A stretch of DNA of 64,000 bases from Notolepis coatsorum (Eukaryota > Chordata > Actinopteri > Aulopiformes > Paralepididae): contig OZ020589.1 in assembly GCA_963971535.1 (NCBI GenBank), positions 88,770,183 to 88,834,182 of the forward strand, read 5' to 3'. The position numbers and the translations under genes are program-made. Under the pieces are notes generated by a model. That model was not told where the DNA came from, did no database searches, and saw only the letters and a list, made by a program, of their open reading frames with translations. The first letter of the stretch is position 1; each line of letters opens with the position of its first letter. Shown piece by piece: positions 25,101 to 37,100 of the stretch.

Positions 25101-28100
25101 CTACTAACAGTAAACGCGGTAAAACTAGAAAGTAAAAGTATGTCTAACCCCAACGCCCAGACTACCCCGACCATAGAGGCCCCTACGGGTTCTAATGTAA
25201 CTGACCAAGCTCACGGTGGGGACCAGTGGGAACCAGACATGACTTCACACCCCGCCAGTACTGAAGAAGTAGTCCCCGATGAGTCCCGGGAGGAATACAA
25301 CGCTACCGAGAGAGAACTCGGCACGGAAGAAGACGGGGAGAGCACCGTGGAGATAGAGCTCCAAGGCTCCGCAAGGAGTACCCCGAGGGAAGGCTCCCCT
25401 ATACAACCGCCTTCTCCCAGCGAGGCAGAGAGGACCCTACAGCAGGCCTTCCTCATCAGCCTGAACGCCGCTGCTGAACGCGACCGACTGCAGATCCAGC
25501 AGCGGAGCGAAGAAGAGCATATACGTCTAGAAATAAGACTCATTCAGATGGAAGAGAATGTGGCCCGAGACCGAGCAGACAGCCAGCGAGCAGCTGCTGG
25601 TGCTCTACGGGACGCAGACCGCGACAGACAGCAAGCGCAACTAATAGAACAGCTGATCAGACGGACAACACCCTCTCCCTCCGCCAGAGGCTCCAGGAAC
25701 TCGTCTAGACACACCTCCAGGGCGGCATCCCCTAGCCGAGTAAACAACCCTGAACTTGACCAACAGACGAGGTCTATACCCCCCACAGACCACCTCCCCC
25801 CACCGGTCCAAGCGAGACCTAGCAACCGGGAAGGAGCAGCATATCCTGTGGAGAGGCTAAACCAGAGACTACAAGCACTGGATGACCTAACTGAAGACGA
25901 AGAGGAAGAGGAGGAGAACCACGCCCGACGACAGCACAGTACTCTACCGGACCAGGAGGTCCGGTACAGCCCAGGCTATACTCCCGCGGAGCTGCGCTAC
26001 AGACCCCCGACTCTATACACGGGTGAGCACGACGCACGACCCGCACCGAGGAACAGCACCTGGACAAGCGGGCCATGGTACACTGCCGGTACCAGCCCAT
26101 ACCAAGGAGCGGGAGGAGACTCGCCTAGGAGGCCTCTCCCCCAACGCTCGCCGATGTATCCACAGTCAGCGTCATACATTGGCACGCCTATGGTACCCGA
26201 CTTCACCCAAGAGAACCGGGCCCAGTATACAGAACTCCGCATGTGTCTGGAGACCATGTTGGTGGATGTATTGGATGAACGCCATAAATACGCCATCCTA
26301 CTGAAGCACTTAAAGGTACCCCGCGCACATAATATAGCGCTCGCCTACGCGACTTCCACCACCCCATACACAGCAGCGCTGGTAGCATTGGACCAGAGGT
26401 ATGGGCGCATATGGGATTACGTGATCCAGGAGATCCGACACATCGACCGCTTACCCCCAGCAATAGACAATCGAGCACTGGACGACCTGTCCATCAGAGT
26501 GCAGTCCCTGGTAGGGATGTTGGGAGCGCAGAGAGAGAAGGGGAGGCATGAACTTTACGCCAACTCAAATGTGGAAAGGATCTTGGAGAAGCTGCCGCCC
26601 GCTCGACAGGAGCGTTTTAGGCGGCAGAGAGACCACCGAGACCCGAATGGCCCCGAACCGAACCTCCTCGATCTAGCAGACTTCCTGGCGAGAGAAGTCA
26701 GCAGCCTACGGCTAGATACATTCGGACGGAGCACCCCTGGCTCCAGAGAAGGAACCAGACGACTAAATGATGGAAGAAGATCGGTGACTGTGATGCACCA
26801 ATCGGAGTCAGTACAGAGCAGCAGGAGCCACAGTACCCCCTCCAGAACGGAGAAGTGGAAGATAGTGTGCCCCTACTGTGAGAAAGAACACTGGCTAGCG
26901 CAATGTGACTCCTTCCCCAAGCTGAACGCGGAGGAAGCAAGTCAATGGATAAAGTCCAACAAGCGCTGTTTTCGCTGTGCGCGCTCACACATGGCAGCCG
27001 AATGCCGCTTAAAGAAAAGGTGCACCAAGTGCGATGGAGCCCATCTGGACATACTTCACGACAGTAACAGACGGCGCCCTTCACCCGCACCATCCAGCAG
27101 CAAAGCGAGCGTCATGTACATCGATCCCGCCAGCAGCAGTGGAGCCCAAGTACTCCTAAAAGTAGTGCGTGTGACACTAAGCTACCAGAATAAAGTCCTG
27201 GACACTTACGCCGTCCTCGATGACGGGTCAGAGAAGACCCTTCTGCTCGCCTCCGCTGCGGCCCAGCTAGGGCTGCGGGGAAGCGAAACCCAAATGACAA
27301 TTCGGACAATAAGACGAGATTTGAAGACGATAAAGGGCGAGAATGTCTCATTCTCTATCGCAGCAAGCGGCCAGCCTGAGCGACGGTACCAGATTACAGA
27401 CGCTTTCACCAGCCAAGAAATAGGACTGTCGCGGTACACATACCCCGTCGCCAAGCTGATGGAGAAATATGCACATCTGCGCAAGTTACCGATCCCGCTC
27501 ATAGACAATGCTATGCCGACCCTGTTGATAGGCTCCGACCATGCAGACCTCATTGTCCCGATAGACCGGGTTCATACCGGACCCCGAGGCTGTCCTGCAG
27601 CAGTCGAGACCCGTTTGGGATGGACTCTCCAAGGCCCGCTCGCCAAATCTCTCAACCGAAGTACAGCCACTAGATGTCTCCACTCCCGAGTCACAGAGGG
27701 AGAAACCGCACTCCTGCAACACGTAGAGCGGCTATGGACCTTGGAACAAATGCCCTTTAAGAACGGAAAGAAAGACATTCGCTCTAAAGATGACATTTAC
27801 GCCATTCACCTACCCGAGACAGGGACCAAGAGAGTCCCGGTCAACGGCGTGTTGAGATACGCCACGCCACTCCTGCGGCGAGAAGGAATGCCTACTTTCC
27901 ACGCCAAGACAGACGCCACAGAACGGTACCTGCTGAACACGGAGCGGCGCTTAGCCAAGAACCCCGCCCAAGAGAGTGTATACCGCGCTGAGATTGAGAA
28001 GCTCATCACAGCGGGACACGTCACAAAGATGGACATTAAAGAGGCTGACCAGACCACTGAATCGTGGTACGTGCCTCACCACAAGGTCCATCACAACGGT

Positions 28101-31100
28101 AAAGACCGCATAGTATTTAACTGCAGCTACCAGATCGGATCCCAAAATCTGAATAAAGAGTTACTGCCCGGTCCCACACTCGCCCCCTCCCTACTCGGCG
28201 TTCTACTCCGCTTCCGCCAGGAAAAGGTGGCCATCAGCGGGGACATTAAAGGAATGTTCCTGCAGGTGAGATTAGTAGAGGAGGACAAGCCCCTGTTACG
28301 GTTCCTACGGAGAGAGAAGCCAGGAGATGAGCACCCAGCCATCTACCAATGGGAAGTCCTCCCCTTCGGAACGACGTGCAGCCCCTGCTGTGCTACATTT
28401 GCACTACAGAAACATGTAGCAGAGGACCCAGCAGCGGACGAAGAGGTCCGACACAGCGTAAAGAACAGCTTCTACGTAGACAACTGTCTACAAAGCCTTT
28501 CAACCCAGGAAGAAGCCGAGGCTCTCCTGATTAAACTCCGCGCCTCATTGATCAAAGGCGGCTTTGATCTCAGGCAGTGGGCCAGCAGCGATCCGCAAGT
28601 ACTGCGCAGCCTCTCCTCCGAGGACAAGGCAGCCAGCAGCGAGACCTGGATGGCTACCATCCCGGGAGAAGCCCAGGAGATGACCCTGGGATTGGTGTGG
28701 CGATTCAAAACAGATTCGCTTCACTACAGACACAAGCCCCTGACTACGGAGCAGGGAAGGCCGGCGGCGGCGCCGACCACCAGACGGAGTGTGTACACAA
28801 CACTCGCCCGACAATATGACCCGCTAGGATGTATTCTACCGTACACCACCAGGGCAACAATGATTGTACGAGCATTGTGGGACAAGGACCAGGGCTGGGA
28901 CGACCCCATTCCCGCACACCTTGCATCCACCTGGAGAGAGTGGGAGATGGAGCTCCACTCACTCCCAGGCGTTAACATGCGCCGAAGCTACTTCCCACCC
29001 ACGGTGAGGCCAGAGACATGTAAAATGGACTTACACGTCTTCAGTGACGCCTCAGAGGTCGCATACGGATCGGTAGCCTACTTGCGGGCCCAAGAAGAGG
29101 GGGGAGAGATCTACACAGCATTTGTCCTCGCCCGCTCGAGAATAGCCCCACGCAAGCAACAATCTATCCCACGTCTAGAGCTCTGCGCAGCCCTAGCCGG
29201 AGCGCACCTAGCCACGCTCATCCAACGTGAGCTCACCATACCGGTGTCTAGAACAATCCTGTGGTCAGATTCCACGACAGTACTCGCCTGGATCAAATCG
29301 GACTCATGCAAGTACAAAGTCTTCGTGGGAGTCAGAGTCACCGAGATTCAAGACTTAACCGAAGAGTTAACCGGAGAAACAGAGTGGCGCTACGTTGATA
29401 CAAAACAGAACCCAGCTGACGTCATCACCCGGGGAATGCCCCTAGATGACCTCACCCGTCGCAATGTCTACAGTGACGGCCCAGCATTCCTAAAGCTCCC
29501 GGAAGGAGAGTGGCCCACGCCTATCCCGAGGGAAGCAAGTCAAGAGGAGGCTGAGAATAAGAAACCTATGTTCTGTGGATTGAGCACTGTTATCTCCGCA
29601 GACCCCAACATAGATGATTGCACTACCATAGAGAGTGCACAACAAAGGACATTCCTGCGGCACCACCCGGAGTGTAAGTCCCCCGCTGAAATGTCAGCAG
29701 CTAACTACGAGGAAGCAGAATTGCTTCTACTGCAGCGAGCCCAGAGAGACTCGTTCCCCGATGAATTGGCCTGTCTACAGGGAGGAAAGCCCGTCCCATC
29801 CGACAGCAGATTAATTCATCTGGCCCCCGAGAGCGACGCTCATACCCTCATCAGAGTGGGTGGTCGCCTACGCAGAGCCCCCAATCTACCGGATGACATT
29901 AAATACCCGATCGTATTGAACAGCCGACACAAGGTCACAGAGCTGATTATAAAGAAATACGATGAGGATGTACATCACGCAGGAGCAGAAAGAGTCTTCG
30001 CGGAGATCAGACGTCGTTACTGGATCCTACAAGGAAGAGAGGCGGTACGACGCTTCCAGCGAACATGTCTAGACTGCCGCAAGTGGCGCGCGCAGCCCAG
30101 CATACCAAGGATGGCTGACCTTCCTCCATGTCGCCTCCGAATCGGTGACAAGCCATTCCACTCAACGGGTATGGACTGCTTTGGCCCGCTGCACATAAAG
30201 AAAGGAAGAGGAACCGAGAAGCGGTGGGGTATTGTATTCAAATGCATGACCACCAGAGCGATACACATCGAGCTTCTCCCGACCATGAGCACAGACTCAT
30301 TCCTTATGGCCTTCCGTAGATTCACATCACGGAAAGGAAGACCGTCTACACTATTGTCCGATCATGGGACAAACTTCAAAGGCGGCGAAAGAGAGCTGAG
30401 AGAGAGCTTCCAAGCTATGGGCCCAGAACTTAAGACCCACCTCGCTCCAGCACAGATTGACTTCCAATTCAACCCCCCAAACGCACCCCACTTCGGTGGT
30501 ACTTGGGAACGGGAAGTGCGTTCCATAAAGACAGCCCTGTACGCAGTACTTGGGGCCCAGACTGTGGCGGAAGAAGTCCTAATGACAGTCCTCACGGAGA
30601 TTGAGGGAGTATTGAACTCTAAGCCCCTCGGCTACGTCTCCAGCGATGTGGCGGATATCGACCCAGTTACCCCCAACACACTCCTGATGGGGCGGCTAGA
30701 TCCCGCGTTACCCCAGACAATGTACCGGCCTGAAGAAGCGAACGGCCGACGAATGTGGAGGTACAGCCAAGTATTAGCCGACAAGTTTTGGAGCAGTTTC
30801 CTACTGCACTACCTACCGTCTCTACAGACCCGCCAGAAGTGGGTAAAGGAGAGAGACAATTTGACAGAAGGAACAGTCGTCATGATTATTGATCAATCAC
30901 TGCCCAGAGCTATGTGGCCGGCCGGCCGCGTAAGCAAAGTGATCACCGGTGCCGACGGCAAGGTCCGAGCAGCTGAAGTGCTTGTCCAGGGTCGCACTTA
31001 CACCCGTCCCGTGGCGAGGCTCATAGAACTGCCCCGACTCCCAGACACAATCGATGATGACCATGACCCTATAACCCTATGACTTTGTGAAGTTGACTGA

Positions 31101-34100
31101 CCCCTACAGCAAACCCTTATGTGTAAATAGACAACGCGATTAATCTGTCTCTGCTTAACTGATTAGGTCTGGGACCAATCAGGGGGTGGCTGTTGTGAAG
31201 GGCCAGATTAAACCGAATATATATATTTATTTATATATATATATTTAATTGTATTTGTATATTCTCTAATATTCCCTGATATCCCTTGTATATTCCTTGT
31301 ACAATATGCATTGAATATCCATTCTATCCTACTGAACATCCCATAATAGTCTCCATTCTACTATTGGTCGAGACCTTGGTGCCAGGCTGCCATACCCCCC
31401 AGACCCAGTTCAAACGTACCGCTCAACATGTACGAACAAGTCCTAGTTCCGCGTAGGAATCTGGCTACCGCACCACTAATGGTACTATTTGTTCGTATAT
31501 ATACTGCGCTACTAAAGTAGGACTTTCTTTTAGTCCAGTTTCTTACCCTCCGATAGAGTGACAGACGTAAAGCCTCCCCGCGACGCCACGTGTGGGAGTA
31601 AGGCCAAGTTCGGCCTACCATCGGTATTGAGACATCGTGTATATTAATATTTAGTATAGTCATATTTGGTAGTCATAGTCATATTTGGCACTATATCGTC
31701 GAGTTGGACGTAGTCTATTAAGCTAATAATAGTCTATTCATATGTAGTGCTTCGTGCGGTGAGAATACTATCGTAGTCAGTACCCCCATCGTTTCGGGTA
31801 GAACTGGCTGCTTATCCAGGGTGGCCGACCCCATGTGAGGCTGCACCCGAGGAGCCCCAGAGCCGACGAGCGAGTGGACCTGCATACCGGATTATTCTAC
31901 CGACGACAGCCCGCCTTCCCAGGCACGGATTATGCTTTGTATACAGTGATTATTCTATGGATAAAGACCAACACTGCCGTGTGTTGGAAACCCCCCCCCG
32001 GAGAGGACGACAGGTGAGGAGACGCTCTACACGACGAGGTCGCTTCACGTCTCTCCATCGTGGACCGGAGGAAGCCGGCCCACAGAGAGTCCAACTGCTT
32101 TCATCTGTGGATCGAGGATCGCTGAGGCACCGAGCCGCACAACCGTGGGTTCTCCCAGGATACCCTCGGCCAGACGGATACAGCCAGACTCTACCCCCCC
32201 CCCCCCTTCTCCAGTTGTCTTACAAGCGACCGGAATTCCCCCCTAGTGTATCCAGTTCTATAATCATTAAAGTATCATTGCTATTATTCCTTAAATATTC
32301 CAGGTTGTATATTTACCGCCTGCGCCACCAGAGATTGGACGTTCTCTATTGATATACCAACGAATACTCATTTGCCATAAAAGTGCATCCTATTTCAAAT
32401 CATAAATGTAATTAAGTGATTGCTCTACATACCTTTTGCTATGTATTAATTATTATTAAACGCAGACTTTCGACTTGGTACATTTGTGTTGGATCGTTTC
32501 ATCTACGTGGGAGTGTTTACCATAATTATTTATGCCTAGTACTGGGTGGCCAGAGTCTAAAGTACAAGAGGTAGTGGTAGTAAGTATCATATCTAACAAT
32601 ACAGTCAGGGAATTGTACCCCTCAGTTACACTCACCAATATTTATACAGGAGCTCTCTGAACTGATCTCACTATGTGTTACCGGATATGATAAGGTGATC
32701 CTAAATGGAGACTTGAACATCCATTTTAATAAGAAAACAGACTCAAACTATAGAACTAAAAAATCTACTGGATAGCTTTGACCTAATACAGCATATAACA
32801 AATGCAACTCACAGGCTTGGGAATACACTAGACTTAGTTATAACAACAACTGGGCTAAGCATAACAAATATCTCAATAACTGAATTACCTCTCTCCGACC
32901 ATCACTGTATATTTTTTGATACTCAAATAACCCTTACTAAAACAAAAAAAGAAATCATAGTTAAAAAGAGGCTCCTAAACGACAAAGCTGAATCAAAGTT
33001 CATTGATCTTATCAGACTACATGAACCACACAATCATGACAGCTCTCTAAATGAAATGGTAGAAAATCTCAATGATGCAATGTCATCTATATTAAATTCT
33101 GTCGCCCCATTAAAAACAAAAAAGAAGAAAATTAGAGCCTCGCCCTGGTTAAACTATAATACGGTCAACGAAGAAAAAAGGAAATGTCGTGCAGCGGAGC
33201 GAAAATGGAGAAAAACTAAAACCACCATATGCTGTGATATATACAAAGATGCTTTAACTGCTTATAATAAAACCATCCGCTTAGCAAGGAAAGATTACTT
33301 CTCTAAAATCATTACAGAAAATGCTGGAAACTCCAGAATCCTCTTTTCCACTATTAATGTACTACTCAACACTGCCCCTACACCTCCTCAGTCATCAACG
33401 GTTAAGTGTGAAGAACTTGCACTATTCTTTAACAACAAAATAACCTTGATCAGGGCCAGCATTACTCATGATGGAAATACAGCTGATTGCAGCAAACCGT
33501 GCAATGTAACCATGAGAAGTTTCACATGCATCACATTAGATGTACTCTGCAAAACTGTCTCAGAATGTAACTCCTCCACCTCAGACATTGACCCTATACC
33601 TACAGCTTTCTTCAAACGGGTATTTAATAGTGTTTCAAGCCCTGTGCTAGATATCATAAACACTTCCCTTAGGACTGGTATTTTCCCGGATGCCTTTAAA
33701 ACAGCAGTTGTAAAACCATTACTAAAAAAACCTAACTTGGATAGTAATGAAATGGCAAATTATCGTCCAATATCCAACCTACCATTCATTAGTAAAGTAC
33801 TTGAAAAGATAGTTTCAGTTCAAATAAATTCCTTTCTTGAAGAAAACAACATCTTAGAAGAATTTCAGTCAGGATTCAGAAAATATCATAGCACTGAAAC
33901 TGCCCTCACCAAAATAATCAGTGACCTCAGACTAAACTCTGACGAGAATAAGATCTCCATCCTTATCCTGTTAGATCTCAGTGCAGCATTTGATACAATC
34001 GATCACGATATTCTAATCGATCGTCTTGAAAACCATGTCGGTTTCTCAGAACATGTGCTGGGCTGGTTTAAAACATACATCAGAGGGAGGAAATTCTATG

Positions 34101-37100
34101 TTAAACTAGGAGATCACATGTCTGATATATACGACAACAACTATGGAGTTGCACAAGGGAGTTGCTTAGGTCCTTTACTCTTCTCCCTTTACATGTTACC
34201 GCTGGGTGATATCATCAGAGAACATAATGTAGATTTCCATAGCTATGCGGATGATACACAACTGTACATATCTGCTGAACCAAATGATACAGCGATTAGC
34301 TCCATTACAGACTGCTTACTGGCAATAAATAAATGGATGAGTAAGAACTTCCTGAAACTAAACGAGAACAAAACTGAAATTCTAATTATCGGCTCCAAAA
34401 CTAAAAAAGAAACATTAATAAAGAACCTGGGGGGACTAACCCCTTGGATCAAATCTGAGGTCACTAGTCTTGGGGTTATCATAGATTCAGAACTGAACTT
34501 CAATTCTCATATTAGCAAAGTGACGAAAACATTGTTCTTCCATCTCAGAAATATAGCAAAAGTACGACCATTTATTAATCAGAACGATGCTGCTAATTCA
34601 TGCATTCATATCTAGCCTACTGTTAGACTACTGTAATGCACTTTTCACAGGTCTCCCTAAGAAAACCACAGAGAGGCTTCAGCTAATCCAAAACTCTGCA
34701 GCCCGACTGCTAACTAGAACCAAAAGGAGAGAACACATTAGTCCAGTCGTAGCTGCTTTACACTGGCTTCCTGTAACATTTAGAATTGACTTTAAGGTCC
34801 TTCTCCTTACATACAAAGCTCTAAATGGACAGGGACCTAGCTACATCGCCAACACTCTAATAAATTACACACCAGCAAGAACACTGGGATCATCAGCTGC
34901 TGGACTACTAGAGGCTCCCAGAAGCAGTCAAAAGAGGATCGGTAATGCAGCCTTTATCAACTATGCCCCAAAACTATGGAACAAACTACCCCAAAACATC
35001 AGGGAAGCCAACTCGCTAGACATCTTTAAAAGACAGCTTAAAACCTATCTCTTTGCTCAGGCATTTCACTGATAGATATCTGCTACCACCTAGTGGCAAG
35101 AGGAAACATCAGGGATATCCTGACACAACTTGTATTTACCTGCACTATTCTTACCCTGCCTACTCTTATACACTGCCTATCAAATTCATGTGTCGGTTAT
35201 TGCACTTTTTACTTCTTACTGATGACTATTTTTAAACTGAATCATTTTAAACTATTTTTATTATTTGCTAGATCCAAATGTGAAACACTGTGATTATTTG
35301 TATTACTGAATAGAGAGCCTATTAGGATGCTAGATCCTAATGTGAAACACTGTGATTTGCCATATCTTGCTATGCTCGCTCATGCCTGTATTTTTTATGT
35401 CCGTTCTATTTTATAATTTTTTGACTATTTTTAAACTGAATCATTTTAAACTATTTTTACTATTTGTGTTACTGAAAACTGTAAGCGGAGAGCCTATTGG
35501 GATGCTAGATCCTAATGTGAAACACTGTGATTCTACCTGTCTATCTTTTTATGCTCGCTTATGCCTGTATTTTTTACTGTTGTGAAGCACTTTGAACTGC
35601 AACCTCTGTATGAAAAGTGCTATACAAATAAAGTTATTATTATTATTACAGACTACTACTTTCATTGGTCTAGGTTAACCACGCCCCCATGCTTAAGCCC
35701 CACCCATATGCATAAGCCCGTCCCCTTTCATATCTCATGTACCATTTGTCGTAGAGACATATGGGAGGTGTAAATTAACTACTTTCATTGGTCTATGGTT
35801 AACCACGCCCCATGATTAAGCTCCAAACCTACACTCAAGTCCTGCCCCATTTTGTATCTGACTCGTGGGTGGCGTCTTTGGACTCATCAGGGACATCAAC
35901 TTACATTGGTCTATGTTTCATATCTTGAGAATCGAGAACAGAGACTCGCAGGTGGCGCCATTGGACTTGGTGGGGAGATCCACTTTTATCCTTAAGCCCC
36001 CACTGACTACTGGCTGGCGGAGTATTTCTATTTCTTGATAGTCTTTGTAGCCGAACACACGAAAAAAAGAGAAAAAAACATTTATATGTCTTTTAAATGT
36101 GGGGGACATTCCAGTTTATCTGGAAGGGTTGTCATCCGTTCCTCCGCCTCCTTCCTGGTTCTCTTGGTATGCCATCTGCTGATTAGTCTGGTTTGATTAC
36201 CACCCGCTCGTCATTGGTCCTGGTCCCACCACGTCATATAGTCTCAGGCTGTCGGAAGCTGGTTTACTGATGATGTCACCCCTCCCCCACTGTTCCCGGG
36301 TGAGATTCCCATATATCATTTGATTTCCTGGTCCTCGCTCCACAATGGTGGAACGAACTTCCCACCACAGTCGGGACAGCTGAAACCCGCCCAATTTTCC
36401 GCCGTCGACTAAAAACACACTTCTTCAATCAATATCTGAAATAAAAAAATAAAAGAAATGACTAACCTTCATACTGTCTTTTACTATTATGCACTTTACT
36501 ACTAAGTAATCTACCTTGCCTATATTACAACCTATACCTACTATGCTAACGAACAATCTTACTGACCCTTAGCTGCCAGAGCTGTACCCTTCCTGCTGAC
36601 TTGTTGTACACGTGTACAGTAAGTCGCTTTGGATAAAAGCGTCAGCTAAATGACCAAATGTAATGTACATTTCCTCGCTGAATATCTGTATCCTTCAGTG
36701 GGGGGGGAATATGATGTTCATTTTCCAAGGGTAACACAGGGAATCTCATCCTACCTGCCTCTTTCAACAATACTAACAAAAACATGACTCCCTTCATGTT
36801 TCTTCCCAGGTGGTGTACTACATATTTGCCATGGTGGGGATGGAACTCTTCAAGAACAAGTTTCGCTCTTACGATACAAACTCCATGGACCCTGAGAAGG
36901 CGTACTGTGGGAACCCGCTGCTCAATGGCACAGACTTCGCCCGACTGAACTACTGTAAGAACAGCTTCAACAACGTGGGCGCCTCTTTCATCCTGCTGGT
37001 GGAGCTGACGCTGGTTAACCAGTGGCACGATATCCTTTTCAGAACCAGTGGTACTTTCCTCAACAACAATTATTGTGATGAAAAAAGAAAATGGAACAAA

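Larger units (their letters stand above)
23506..32630 (+). mobile_element. BEL/Pao LTR retrotransposon, copy B (young, looks whole)
   Basis: A 9125-bp element inserted in LINE ORF2 in sense orientation, flanked by CTCAC (23501-23505, 32631-32635), the same 5-bp duplication as copy A. Its LTRs are 23506-24927 (1422 bp) and 31191-32630 (1440 bp), TG...CA. They differ by a handful of bases and a few short length changes, so the insertion is recent. One long gag-pol frame fills the interior and it looks whole. LTR and protein sequence show it is a different subfamily from copy A. Confidence 0.94.
11560..35647 (+). mobile_element. L2-clade LINE, near full length, split by two BEL/Pao insertions
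   Basis: Excluding the BEL copies and their duplicated target bases, about 5.45 kb of one LINE remains: a 5' UTR with a ~48-bp unit in tandem (about 11700-11800) and a CAC/CAT run (11848-11932), ORF1 (11996-12825 plus 22331-23009), ORF2 (23088-23505 plus 32636-35072), and a 3' UTR ending GTGCTATACAAATAAAGTT plus (ATT)n at about 35606-35647. An ORF1 with an SGNH-esterase-like domain, an APE-type endonuclease, a YADD reverse transcriptase and a short tandem tail fit the L2/CR1 group. The left edge is uncertain by about 150 bp. The remnant is dead (one stop and two frame shifts in ORF2). Confidence 0.85.
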
